A stretch of DNA of 64,000 nucleotides from Azospirillum lipoferum (GTDB taxonomy: Bacteria; Pseudomonadota; Alphaproteobacteria; Azospirillales; Azospirillaceae). Below, one piece after another: positions 1-8,929 of this stretch. The position numbers and the translations under genes are program-made. Each line of letters opens with the position of its first letter. Position 1 is the stretch's first letter. The notes under the pieces were generated by a model. The model was not told the DNA's origin. It saw nothing but the letters and a program-made list of their open reading frames with translations, and did not search any database. The stretch lies in contig NZ_JALJXJ010000024.1 of assembly GCF_024170005.1 (NCBI RefSeq), forward strand, positions 31,448 through 95,447, given 5' to 3'.

Positions 1-4
1 CTTG

Positions 5-16
5 AGAGATATCTCT
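5..16. promoter_or_regulatory. Short perfect palindrome upstream of first gene
   Basis: A perfect 12-bp palindrome (AGAGATATCTCT) lies at the left edge, in a 176-bp stretch that is clearly more AT-rich than the genes. It could be an operator for the gene starting at 177, but nothing else supports that. The rest of 1-176 holds no recognisable gene. Confidence 0.2.
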
Positions 17-176
17 TTGTTGGTATGGCTGAGCAAATGGCGTCTTTTGCTTCGAGATCTAAGCTTTTCCCGATTGCCTCGATCTCTTCCCTTTCTTCAG
101 GGTTGAGCAAATACGCGTCCTCTTCGGCTGTCCTCAGGTCCGGAACCAACGCGCCCGCCGCGCTGGGGAGTGCCCG

Positions 177-2480
177 ATGAACGCGATCAGCCCGATCAGG
201 GCCGAGATTGGCACGATCGCCACCTATCAGGGGCGGCTTGAGTTCGTCACCACCGGCAAAATCTATGGCTGGCTGCACAACCAGAGCAACCCTGCGGAGG
301 AATGCCTGATCGACCTCTATGTCGACGGACGCTTTCTCGGCACCCATGCCTGCAACGAGCATCACAAGGCGCTGAGCGGACTGCCAGGACGGAACGGTTT
401 CCTCGCCTTCAACATCCCCCTGCCAGCCGGCCTTCTGTCGATCGACGGCTGCTGTGTCGACATCAAGATCCACGGCACCAGGATGTCGATCCCGGGTGCT
501 CCCGTCATCACCGGCCTTCACCGGGCGGTGATCGACACGGCCCTGTCCGGCATGACGCCGGAGCGGCAGGCCCTGTGTGCCAGTGCGCTTTCCGAAACGA
601 CGAACCAGACCAAGCGCGGACGCGACCGGGGGGAGGACGCACGGCTGCTCCGGCCCGCCAAGGGGTTCGAAGGGAGCGAGCTGACGGTCGGCGGCTTCCT
701 GGCGCACCAGCTCTACCGGCTGCAGGAGCAGCATAACTTCCACCTGCGCAGTGCTGCCGACCTGACCCGCTTCCTGGTGCGGCACGCCGAGCGCTTCACG
801 CTCGCCGATCATGCCTGGTGCCCGCTGCCGGCCGATGTGAAGGCTTATCTGGCCTCGGGCGAAGAGGACGCCACCGGCTTCTTCCGCTCGCGCCTGCTGT
901 CGGCCTACCGGACGGGTGTGGGCGACGCCGTCGACAACAGGCTCGGCAGCGGAGAGGACGCGCTGTGCGACCTTGCCCACTGGATGTTCGGCAAGGCCCG
1001 CCTGCCCAAGGAGGCGCTGTCCCCCCGCCATGTGGAGGAGCTGAATACGTCGGCGCGGATCGACCGTCATGGGCTGATTTCGCACTTCTATGCCGGGATG
1101 CACGCCCGCGACCCTGAGTTGGCCGCAGCCTTCGACCTCCGCGAGGAGCGGGCATTGTTCCCCCTGCTGCTGGCGATCTCGCTGTGGCTGGTGCGCTGGA
1201 ACCTGGACGATCTGTTCCTGCCCCCGGAGGTGAGGGCGCTTCTGGACGCGCCGATCCATCATGACGGCCAGGTCATGACCGGGCTTGGCTATTTCTACAC
1301 CCGCCTGGGCGTGCCGGGGGCGCAGGTCCTGAGCCTGTCGTCGCTGCGCCAGCGGCAATCCGCGCCGGTGGCGCGCCACCTGCCGCGCACGCCGCAGGCG
1401 AAGGGCGTCAATCTGTTCGGCTATTTCGACGGCGGCACCGGCATCAGTCGCAACGCCCTGTTCTCCCGCGATATCCTGCAGGACGCCGGCTTCGGCGTGA
1501 CGATGCCGATGATGGCGGTGCCAAACCGCCATGCCGGGGAGGAACTCTACCCGATCAACCTGATCCATTTCGGCCTGCTGGGCGCGCCGGGCGACATGAT
1601 CAACCATGGGCTGGCACGCTTCGCCGGCGCGTACAACATCGGCTTCTTCCTGTGGGAAACCAGCGCGCTGCCCCGCTCGGCCCATCTGGCGCTGGAGATG
1701 ATGGACGAGGTGTGGACCATGTCGGCCTTCTGCGCCGACACCCTGGGCCAGCATTTTTCCGGTCCCATCCACATCGTGCCCAACTGCGTCGACGAGCGCG
1801 TTCTGAAGGCCGACACGGCGAAGCGGCCGGAGGAGCAGCCCTTCACCTTCTATTTCTGCTTCGACGCCCGGAGCTGGTACACGCGCAAGAATCCGCTGGC
1901 GGTGGCTCGCGCCTTCCAGAAAGCCTTTCCCGCCGAAAAGGAGGTGCGGCTGGTTCTGCGCATCCGCTATCGCCAGACCAGCCGGAGCATCGCCGACCTC
2001 GCCCACAAGCTGGAGCTTGATCGTCTGATCGAAAGCGATCCCCGCATCCTCGTGCGCGACCGCGAGCTGTCCTACGCCGACTCCCTGGCCGAGATGCGCT
2101 CTTGCGACGCCTATGTCTCGCTGCACCGGGCCGAGGGCTTCGGCTACACCATGGTGGAGGCGATGATGATGGGCAAGCCGGTGATCGCGTCCCGCTATTC
2201 GGCCAACCTCGACTATATGAGCGACGAAACCGGCTTCCTGGTCGGCGGTTGCGAACGCTATCTGGACAGCGACGAATATATCGGCGCCACTCCGGGAGCC
2301 CGCTGGTTCGAACCGGATATCGGTGATGCCGCCGAGGCGATGCGGCAGGTGTGGGAGGACCGCGGCGAGACCCAACGGCGGGCTGCCGCTGGGGCTGCCC
2401 TCGTCCGCAGCCGCTTCGCCCGCCCCGTCCTGCAGGAGCTTTATGCCAGTCGCCTCTCCACGATCCTGCAAAACATCTGA
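177..2480 (+). CDS. Glycosyltransferase family 4 with N-terminal GW module
   Basis: 767-residue probable cytosolic or membrane-associated glycosyltransferase. Residues about 21-110 form a beta-rich-looking module (IYGWLHNQSNP ... LYVDGRFLG) that recurs in the genes at 2747 and 28281. The C-terminal half (about 400-767) is a GT4/GT-B domain: W493 lies in a FLWETSALP segment followed by an EVWTMSAF motif, and E653-G-F-G-Y-T-M-V-E661 is the EX7E nucleotide-sugar motif, followed by a KPVIASRYSANLDY segment. The ATG at 177 has a GGGGAG Shine-Dalgarno 6 nt upstream. The middle (about 130-390) is unassigned and mostly helical. Donor and acceptor are unknown. The GT4 assignment is firm; the role in surface glycan synthesis is inferred from neighbours. 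Confidence 0.88.
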   Translation: MNAISPIRAEIGTIATYQGRLEFVTTGKIYGWLHNQSNPAEECLIDLYVDGRFLGTHACNEHHKALSGLPGRNGFLAFNIPLPAGLLSIDGCCVDIKIHGTRMSIPGAPVITGLHRAVIDTALSGMTPERQALCASALSETTNQTKRGRDRGEDARLLRPAKGFEGSELTVGGFLAHQLYRLQEQHNFHLRSAADLTRFLVRHAERFTLADHAWCPLPADVKAYLASGEEDATGFFRSRLLSAYRTGVGDAVDNRLGSGEDALCDLAHWMFGKARLPKEALSPRHVEELNTSARIDRHGLISHFYAGMHARDPELAAAFDLREERALFPLLLAISLWLVRWNLDDLFLPPEVRALLDAPIHHDGQVMTGLGYFYTRLGVPGAQVLSLSSLRQRQSAPVARHLPRTPQAKGVNLFGYFDGGTGISRNALFSRDILQDAGFGVTMPMMAVPNRHAGEELYPINLIHFGLLGAPGDMINHGLARFAGAYNIGFFLWETSALPRSAHLALEMMDEVWTMSAFCADTLGQHFSGPIHIVPNCVDERVLKADTAKRPEEQPFTFYFCFDARSWYTRKNPLAVARAFQKAFPAEKEVRLVLRIRYRQTSRSIADLAHKLELDRLIESDPRILVRDRELSYADSLAEMRSCDAYVSLHRAEGFGYTMVEAMMMGKPVIASRYSANLDYMSDETGFLVGGCERYLDSDEYIGATPGARWFEPDIGDAAEAMRQVWEDRGETQRRAAAGAALVRSRFARPVLQELYASRLSTILQNI

Positions 2481-2746
2481 AGCGTCGGGCCTTCGGCGGC
2501 CTGAGCCGATCCTGCGTCCGTATGTCGCGACTTCGATCATAATCGAGCAGAAAACCGGCGCGCCGTTTGGATAGTTTTCCCCGGCCATGGCAGACGGTGC
2601 CCACCAGGTTCTGGCAAGCAGGGTCAACGGGATCTGGAAAACCGCCCCGCAGTACCTGCAAGCTGGTGCCGGATGACAGTTCCGCCACCTCCGGCCTGCC
2701 GCCCGGCACCGGAGTGGGGGGTGGATCGACGGATCAGAGCAGGGAT

Positions 2747-5395
2747 ATGGGAATGGACAGCGGCCTGAAACCGTCTGGAAACAAGGCAGCACCGGCGCAA
2801 GGCCCGGATGCCGTGGCGCACACCGGCCTTGAGGATGCTTTCAACGGCTACCGCCTGTTCCTCGGCCGTCACCCGAACAGCGTCCAGGAAATCACGGCCG
2901 CCACCGGCTGCACGCTGGGCGAGTTCCTGGGCAGCTATCTGCTGCGCAAGGATTTTCTCAACGGCGTCGTCGCCGGACTGGCCGGCGACACCGTGCTGCC
3001 GCATGTCGCCCTGGCCCCGGCTCCGGACGATGCCCTGGCGCGCTGGGTGCTGGACCGCCTGCCCCTGTCGGACAACTCCAGAGAGTTGATCGCCACCAGC
3101 CGCTCCTGGCGCTTCTGGCTGCTGACGATCCTGCGTGACGATGGCTTCCGCGGCGGCTTGCCGGCCGCCGTGGCCGATTGGCTGGCACGTTCCGGCGTGC
3201 AGGGCCGGCTGGCCGCCCTCGAACTCGCCCCGACCCGGCGCCTGATCGGGGAGGCGTCGCACAGCGGGACCGGCAGCGTTTCCGGCTGGTGCGCCAATGC
3301 CAGCGACTTCTCGGAACGCGTGGTGCTGGAACTGCATCTCGGCGGCCGCTTCATCGGCGCAGTGCGTTGCGAGCACTTCATTCCGGGTCTGGGCGAACGC
3401 GTTGGCGGCAGCGGCACATACGGCTTCGTCTTCGACATCCCCGCCGCCCATGCCGACCTCGTCGCCCGGGGAGCGGTGCTGCGGTTAAGCGACGCCCACT
3501 CCAAGATGCCTTTCGGTTCGGACATCTACGTCAAGGCGAACCTGCCGGCGGCTCTCGACGATCTCGGCCGGGTGCTGGCCGCCATCCAGTCGATGAAGGA
3601 GATGCTCGCCAATATCGAGCAGCAGATCCCGCATGTCCTGCGCGCCGTCAGCCCGCCGCTGTCGGCCTATGGCGCCTTGAAGGCGCAAGGGCTGCTCGCC
3701 TGCCATCGCCTGCTGGACGGGCAGGCCGCCGCGGTGGCCGACCTCGCCGTCAACGTGATCCTGCTGGAGACGGCAGTCGAGCCGGCACCGCTGCGCCGTC
3801 TGCTCGCCTCGCTGGACGAGCAGACGCATGGCCGCTGGATACTGACCGTGCTGGCCACTGCCGACACACTCGGCCAAAATAATCTGGGCAGCGAGGCCCG
3901 GGCGCTGATCCGCCCGCTGGAGGCCGATGGCCGGGCGGTGGTCGCGTCGCCGTCCGCATTGCCACGCCTGCTGGCCAGCCATCCTGCCCTGGCCGGTGCC
4001 GCCGCCCATCTGGTGGTCGGCAGCGCCGGAACCCTGCGGCCCGATGCCCTAGCCGCCTTTCTAGCCGCCCTGGAACAGGCATCGGCCGATCCGGGCGCCG
4101 TCGCCTACAGCGATCACGACGTTCTGACCGATGCCCGCAACGGCAAGCCGGCGCAGATCCTGCCGGTGTTCAAGCCCGATTTCGATCCGGCAATGCTGCT
4201 GTCCTACGACTATGCCGGTCCGATGGTCCTGGTGACGCCGGATGCTCTGCTGCGGGCCTTCGCCATCGCCGACGGGACACCGCCGTCAGGGTTGCACGAC
4301 CTGATGCTGCGCCTGAGCGACTGCGTGCCGGCGGATGCGATCCGGCACATACCGTCCGTACTCTACAGCCTGGACCAGACGACCGACCTGCGCGGCCCTG
4401 GCGGCTTGCCGCGGTTGCTGACCGGCGACCCGCGGGCGGTGGAAGCATGGGCCGGACGCCGTGGACTGGCAGCGGAGGTGCGGCAGACGCGCGTGATCAG
4501 CGAGACCGACGAGACCGGCCAGACGCTGGTCGAGCCTTGCGACATCATGCCCCGCCCGGCCAGCCTGCCTTCGGTCACCGTCATCGTGCCGACCAGGAAC
4601 GCGCCGATCCTGCTGCGCAACTGCCTGGACTCGCTCCTGCGCACGCGCGCGGCCTATTCAGGGGCGATGCAGATCCTGGTGATCGACCACCAGAACGAGG
4701 ATCCCGACAGCGTCGCCCTGATCGGCGCCATGAAGGCCCAGCGCGGCGTCGACGTCATGCCGTATCGCGGCCCCTTCAACTGGGCGATGATGAACAACCT
4801 GGCCGCGGAGCAGGCCCACGGCGACGTGCTGGTCTTCCTCAACGACGACACCATCGCCACCGACGCCGAATGGCTGGGCCGTGCGGTGGCGACGCTGGAA
4901 CTGCCCGAAGTCGCGGTGGTGGGAGCACGCTTGCTCTATGGCGACGGCAGCATCCAGCATGCCGGCGTGGTCACCAGCCACCAGCAGGGGGCGGTGCATG
5001 ACGGGCGCGGAATGCCCGGCAACGAAGGTGGCTATCTCGGCCGCAACCTCGTGCTGCGGTCCGCCGCTGCCGTGACCGGAGCCTGCATGGTGACCCGGCG
5101 CTCCGTTTTCGAGAGCGTGAAGGGCTTCGACCCATCCTGGCCGGTCGAGTGGAATGACATCGTCTATTGCATGGCGGTGCGGCATGGCGGCCGGCGGGTG
5201 GTTTACGACCCTGCGGTCTGCCTGTACCACCTGGAATCGAAGACCCGCGGCTACCTGTCCGGCCAAGTCGGTCTCGACACCCATCGGAACGACGTGAAGA
5301 GGATCCTGGCGACGTGGGGGGAGGCGCTCGACGACCCCTTCTACAGCCCGGCTTTCAACCGGCTGGATGTGCCTTTCGCAAGGATCGCCCTGTAA
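2747..5395 (+). CDS. Tandem GT2-type glycosyltransferase with GW module
   Basis: About 882 residues from the ATG at 2747; an in-frame ATG at 2753 shares the AGGG ribosome site and is equally possible, and the reading frame is open upstream to 2567. The N-terminus (about 20-140) has a helical LFLGRHPNS segment. A GW module surrounds W181. A degenerate first GT2-like domain (about 330-540) keeps the YSDHD and FKPDFDP segments seen in two-domain rhamnosyltransferase-type proteins. A complete GT2 domain begins at about V610 (TVIVPTRN) with the donor/metal site LNDDT near 698-702, followed by GARLLYGDG and a late NDIVYCMAVRHGG segment. Likely O-antigen or capsule sugar transfer. The 266-bp gap before it shows no clear promoter. 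The GT2 call is firm, the substrate unknown. Confidence 0.86.
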   Translation: MGMDSGLKPSGNKAAPAQGPDAVAHTGLEDAFNGYRLFLGRHPNSVQEITAATGCTLGEFLGSYLLRKDFLNGVVAGLAGDTVLPHVALAPAPDDALARWVLDRLPLSDNSRELIATSRSWRFWLLTILRDDGFRGGLPAAVADWLARSGVQGRLAALELAPTRRLIGEASHSGTGSVSGWCANASDFSERVVLELHLGGRFIGAVRCEHFIPGLGERVGGSGTYGFVFDIPAAHADLVARGAVLRLSDAHSKMPFGSDIYVKANLPAALDDLGRVLAAIQSMKEMLANIEQQIPHVLRAVSPPLSAYGALKAQGLLACHRLLDGQAAAVADLAVNVILLETAVEPAPLRRLLASLDEQTHGRWILTVLATADTLGQNNLGSEARALIRPLEADGRAVVASPSALPRLLASHPALAGAAAHLVVGSAGTLRPDALAAFLAALEQASADPGAVAYSDHDVLTDARNGKPAQILPVFKPDFDPAMLLSYDYAGPMVLVTPDALLRAFAIADGTPPSGLHDLMLRLSDCVPADAIRHIPSVLYSLDQTTDLRGPGGLPRLLTGDPRAVEAWAGRRGLAAEVRQTRVISETDETGQTLVEPCDIMPRPASLPSVTVIVPTRNAPILLRNCLDSLLRTRAAYSGAMQILVIDHQNEDPDSVALIGAMKAQRGVDVMPYRGPFNWAMMNNLAAEQAHGDVLVFLNDDTIATDAEWLGRAVATLELPEVAVVGARLLYGDGSIQHAGVVTSHQQGAVHDGRGMPGNEGGYLGRNLVLRSAAAVTGACMVTRRSVFESVKGFDPSWPVEWNDIVYCMAVRHGGRRVVYDPAVCLYHLESKTRGYLSGQVGLDTHRNDVKRILATWGEALDDPFYSPAFNRLDVPFARIAL

Positions 5396-5521
5396 AGAAT
5401 GGGATCGGGCCTGAAGAGAGCAGGTCGCGGGGTGGGGAAGACAACCTTCCGACGCATTACCTATACCTCCATCGGCCGGCCGTCGCCGATGCCGGCTCCT
5501 GCCGGATAAGGCCCCGAGGCG

Positions 5522-5552
5522 GGTCCGCTTCGGCTTTACGCCGAAGCGGACC
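5522..5552. terminator. Bidirectional hairpin between convergent genes
   Basis: A perfect 13-bp stem (GGTCCGCTTCGGC paired with its complement) closes a 5-nt TTTAC loop. It lies between the end of the GT2 gene at 5395 and the convergent asparagine-synthetase-like gene, whose TAA stop (5536-5538) is inside the loop. No long T-run follows on either strand, so it may act as a stem-only terminator or 3' stabiliser. Confidence 0.6.
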
Positions 5553-7158
5553 AGGTGGCGAGAAGGAACAGCCGCCAGACCAGCAGCGGATCGGATGTCC
5601 CGTCATAATGGGCGGTGATCCGCCGTTCCGCGGCATCCAGATCGAGAACGCTGGCGAGCGAGCCGCCACGGGCGGCGGCCAGACGGTCGAGAACACGGTC
5701 GCGCTGACCGTCGAGCAGGATGTCGGGCGTCACCAGTTCCGCACCCGGCTCCCGCTGTCCCATCGCATCGGCGAGCGGCGCCGGCACTTCGGCCAGGAGC
5801 CGGCGCCGCACCGGCATGCCATCGGCGCGGGCTTGGCGACGCAGCGCTTCCGCCCAGCCGGCCAGTTCGCCGCCGCCGAGGAAAGGCACATCCAGCTCCC
5901 AACCGCGTTCCCCCAGCACACTGGCCAGCAGCGGAACCGTCCCTCCGGCAAGACGGGTGCTTTCATCCGCAGCCGGCAGCGGGCCCGTCGGATCCCAGCC
6001 GCGCATCGACAGGCCGGTCCGGTGCAGGGTTCCGACGACGTCCGCCCCACGCACCAGCCCGGAGCAGGCACCGGCGTCGAGCGTCGCCGCAATCCCGGCT
6101 TCGCCGAACAGGGCACGGCCGCCGATTCCCGCCAGGACCCGGCCGGGGCCATCGCCCAATTGCCCGATCCCGGCGCACAGCAGGAAAAGCAGCAGATCGT
6201 CAACCGGCAGCCCATGGCCGGCCAGACGGCCATCCACCGCATCGAGAACGGCTTCGGGCGACAGTTCGCAGGTTTCCAGCTTCAGGCCGAACCGATCGGC
6301 TATGGCGCCGGCAAGGGGAAACTCGTTCAGTCCGGGGAAGCCGAAAGCCCAGGCGACCGGCGGCGGTTCATCTCCCGCGGCGGCCTTGCCCAGCGCCGCC
6401 GCCAGGATGCCGGCATGCAGTCCGCCGCTCAGCAACAGGACCTTGCGGCCCGGTCCGGGACCGACAACGTCGGCAAGCCGGTCCAGGAGACTTCCACCCT
6501 CCGTCCCCGCCGGGGTGTCGGGCAGCCAGCGGGACAGAACCCCACCCTGGCAGCGCAAGGTCATCCCCGGATCGAGGCGCCGCACGCCGTCGTCAGGATG
6601 GCTCCGGTCCAGGCCGGGAACGGCGATGCCGGTGAGCAGGAATTGCAGGGCGTCGTCGGGGGACAGCGGGCAGCCGCCCTTTTCGGACAGCAGCCGGGCC
6701 TCGGATGCGAATGCGATGTCAGTGCCGTGCATCCTGACGAACAGAGGCCGGGTGCCGGCCAAGCCGTGCGACACAATGCAAAGGTCGCGGTCTTCATCCC
6801 ACAGGCAAAGCAGATGATCGCCCGGCAACCCGGTCAGGGCTGCCTCGCCACCGGTGCGGTACCGCTCCAGCAGCCGCTCGCCCTCCTGCGAGCCGCCGCC
6901 GGATGCCTCTCCCATATTCGCCGCCAGACGGCCACCGAGCAGCACGAGCCCGCATCTCCCATCGCCGGTAACGAAGGGCTGGAACGGTTCATCCGGTCCA
7001 TCGGGCTGCGCAACCGCGACGCTGATCCGCGGCCCCACCTCGAAACCGAAGCGCAACAGCCCCCGCGCTTCCGCCGTGGCCGCGGCCCTGGACACGATCA
7101 ACCGCGCCGCCTTGTCCACTGAAGGAGACGCATGGAGGCATCCTGCGATGAAGCTCAT
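5536..7158 (-). CDS. Degenerate asparagine synthetase-like protein
   Basis: About 540 residues with the two-domain layout of class B asparagine synthetases. The start MSFIAG at 7158 is chosen because this segment aligns with the N-terminus of the glutaminase domain; the frame is open to a GTG at 7188. Key residues are missing: no Cys at position 2, so no glutaminase nucleophile; the ATP-pyrophosphatase motif SGGxDS reads SGGLHAG; and the GDGGDELFG-type motif reads GIGGRALFG. The middle (TRPLFVR, IAFASEARLL) still matches the amidotransferase domain well. It stands alone on the minus strand, divergent from the methyltransferase gene at 7511. It may be a pseudoenzyme or scaffold, or an enzyme with changed chemistry. 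A complete asnB lies at 24020. Family membership is clear; activity is doubtful. Confidence 0.75.
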   Translation of the reverse strand: MSFIAGCLHASPSVDKAARLIVSRAAATAEARGLLRFGFEVGPRISVAVAQPDGPDEPFQPFVTGDGRCGLVLLGGRLAANMGEASGGGSQEGERLLERYRTGGEAALTGLPGDHLLCLWDEDRDLCIVSHGLAGTRPLFVRMHGTDIAFASEARLLSEKGGCPLSPDDALQFLLTGIAVPGLDRSHPDDGVRRLDPGMTLRCQGGVLSRWLPDTPAGTEGGSLLDRLADVVGPGPGRKVLLLSGGLHAGILAAALGKAAAGDEPPPVAWAFGFPGLNEFPLAGAIADRFGLKLETCELSPEAVLDAVDGRLAGHGLPVDDLLLFLLCAGIGQLGDGPGRVLAGIGGRALFGEAGIAATLDAGACSGLVRGADVVGTLHRTGLSMRGWDPTGPLPAADESTRLAGGTVPLLASVLGERGWELDVPFLGGGELAGWAEALRRQARADGMPVRRRLLAEVPAPLADAMGQREPGAELVTPDILLDGQRDRVLDRLAAARGGSLASVLDLDAAERRITAHYDGTSDPLLVWRLFLLATWSASA

Positions 7159-7510
7159 GGAGTCCGGACCTGGCCTTGGTGACAGCACTGACTGGCTTGC
7201 AAGGCGTCATCGGATCGCCTGACAATGCGGATTGAACATTTGCACGCCGGAAGCAACTTCGACAAGCCATTCGAGCCCGCCTCATCAACCGGCCGCATCC
7301 GCACGCTATGGTATCGCTTCGTGCAGCCCGTGCTTCATAGGTATGAGGCGAGAACATTTTCCCCGCCTTGCAAAGATGCCGCCGAAGGGCATCCGTTCGC
7401 ATGCATGGACTGCGCTCAGAGGAAGCCATGCCTTTCGTCATGGCAATTCATTGACTTTCCGGCGGAGCTATCCAATAGCTAGCGCAGGGTAATCAGAGTT
7501 AAGGGCTGCC
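7159..7510. promoter_or_regulatory. Divergent intergenic region with a weak candidate promoter
   Basis: 352 bp between divergent genes. For the rightward gene, TTGACT at 7451-7456 with a 17-nt spacer to AATAGC at 7474-7479 is the best -35/-10 pair, but the -10 is poor. A small inverted repeat GCTAT-CCA-ATAGC overlaps it. No convincing gene was seen here. Confidence 0.3.
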
Positions 7511-8632
7511 ATGTTCGGCGGTGACGAGCAGACTTCCGTTCCCGTCATACTGTCTCCGCCTTTCCGGAAGGAAAGTGGAGCCGCATGGACGGTTCCGATA
7601 GACCCCACTCTTTTTCCGCTGACCGACGACGTCGGTTTCGTCACCCGCTCGATCCTGGCGCTGCGGGAGGATGACCGCCTGCTCGGTCCCGGCCATGCCT
7701 CGCATGACGAAATCCGGACCCGGGGCAGCGGGCGCTATTCGCATTGGCGCAACGTCCTGTATTTCTCCACGAGCGACAACAGCGACCCGAACACCAACGG
7801 GCGCGTCTATATGGTCGAGCCGTCGGAGACCGTTTATTTTTCGGAGCGCGTGAACTACGCCCTCAGCATCGTCGAATTCTACGCGACGCATGTGCAGGGC
7901 GGACTGAACGGCTTCCACGACCGCCTGGTTCTGGAGATCGGCCCTGGTCCGGACATGGGTAGCGTGCTGGCAATGGCATGCCTGGGCGCACGGGTCTGCG
8001 TGGTGGACCGCTATCTGGCCAGCTGGCGGGCGGGGTGGCACGACAAGTATCTGCCGGTCCTGATCGAGGAGATGCGCAAGCGCGGCTGGCCGGTCGATCC
8101 GAAGCCGGTCGAGCGCTCGCTGACGGCCCAGGCGTTCGATCCCGAGCGGATTCGGCCGGTCCCCCTCTCCCTGGAGAATGTGACGGCCGCCGACCTTGGG
8201 ATGGGGGGCGAACTGGCCGACCTGACGGTCTCCCACGCCGCGTTCGAGCATTTCTATGCGATGAAGCCGGCACTGCTGTCGCTGGCCCGCTGCATGAAGC
8301 CGGGCGCGCGCGGTGTTCATCGGGTCGATTTCCGCGACCACCGCAATTTCGCGCGCCCGCTGGAATTTCTCCTGCTCAGCCAAGCCGGCTACGATGAACT
8401 GAGTGGGGATGCAAAGTACCAGCATGGCAACCGGATGCGGGCGAGCGTCATGGAGGCCCTTTTCCGCGCGATCGACTTCGCTACGGTCGATTTCCTGCCG
8501 GAAGCCACCATCGATCAGGAGTATTTCGCCGAGTTCCTGCCGCGCCTGCGTGCCGCAGCCGACAGTCCCTTCCGGGACATCGACCCGGCTCTGCTGTCCA
8601 CCCTGGGCGGAACCTTCCTGATCGTCCGGTAG
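7511..8632 (+). CDS. SHW-module SAM-dependent methyltransferase
   Basis: 373 residues, with AAGGG 5 nt before the ATG. Residues about 20-102 are one copy of the SHW module found in four other proteins of this window (GRYSHW at about 74-79, SDNSDPNTNGR at about 88-98). The rest is a class I methyltransferase fold: VLEIGPGPDMGS is the SAM-binding glycine motif, VCVVDRY the acidic strand-2 end, and SHAAFEHF followed by LARCMKPGARG the usual motif-IV/post-I region. It probably methylates a glycan or another cluster-specific acceptor. Divergent from the asparagine-synthetase-like gene. The methyltransferase fold is well supported; the acceptor is unknown and the SHW module is not a family I can name. 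Confidence 0.8.
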   Translation: MFGGDEQTSVPVILSPPFRKESGAAWTVPIDPTLFPLTDDVGFVTRSILALREDDRLLGPGHASHDEIRTRGSGRYSHWRNVLYFSTSDNSDPNTNGRVYMVEPSETVYFSERVNYALSIVEFYATHVQGGLNGFHDRLVLEIGPGPDMGSVLAMACLGARVCVVDRYLASWRAGWHDKYLPVLIEEMRKRGWPVDPKPVERSLTAQAFDPERIRPVPLSLENVTAADLGMGGELADLTVSHAAFEHFYAMKPALLSLARCMKPGARGVHRVDFRDHRNFARPLEFLLLSQAGYDELSGDAKYQHGNRMRASVMEALFRAIDFATVDFLPEATIDQEYFAEFLPRLRAAADSPFRDIDPALLSTLGGTFLIVR

Positions 8633-8644
8633 GCTGTCCCGGCG

Positions 8645-8905
8645 TCAGAGCGGCTGTCCGCCGCCCTCCACCGGTTCCGGTGCCGCACCGGCAAAGGCGG
8701 CGATCTGCTCCTGCGTCAGGACGGCGGCCAGGGGAAAGCCGTTCGCCCCGGCAGCCGCCACCGGTTCCGCCGGCCCGACGAATTCGCCAATCACAGTTCC
8801 GGATTCATCGGTGGTGACGAAGCGGAACTGGACGTGGGCACCGGCCAGATTGCCCTGCTGGTCCCAACGAACCAGGAATTCATAAGGAAGTTTCGTCGTC
8901 CGCAT
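8645..8905 (-). CDS. Small hypothetical protein of the phage-tail-like cassette
   Basis: 86 residues from the second of two adjacent ATG codons (8905), 6 nt after a GGAG; the ATG at 8908 is possible, and the frame opens at a TTG at 8917. The protein begins with a beta-rich half (YEFLVRWDQQGNLAGAHVQFRFV) and has a helical PLAAVLTQEQIAAF segment. I do not recognise the family. It follows the tail-fibre-like gene by 24 nt on the same strand, so it is probably the last gene of that unit; small accessory genes are common after phage tail fibres. Confidence 0.55.
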   Translation of the reverse strand: MRTTKLPYEFLVRWDQQGNLAGAHVQFRFVTTDESGTVIGEFVGPAEPVAAAGANGFPLAAVLTQEQIAAFAGAAPEPVEGGGQPL

Positions 8906-8929
8906 CATTCTCTCCAAGTCGGGGGCGAA

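Noticed and set aside
2540..2575. GC-rich palindrome CGGCGCGCCG flanked by A and T runs as a terminator
   Set aside because: The palindrome has no loop, the T-run is short and it is not clearly placed after a transcript end.
5167..7122. A 651-codon plus-strand frame
   Set aside because: It is antisense to the asparagine-synthetase-like gene, which has recognisable motifs; the plus frame has none.
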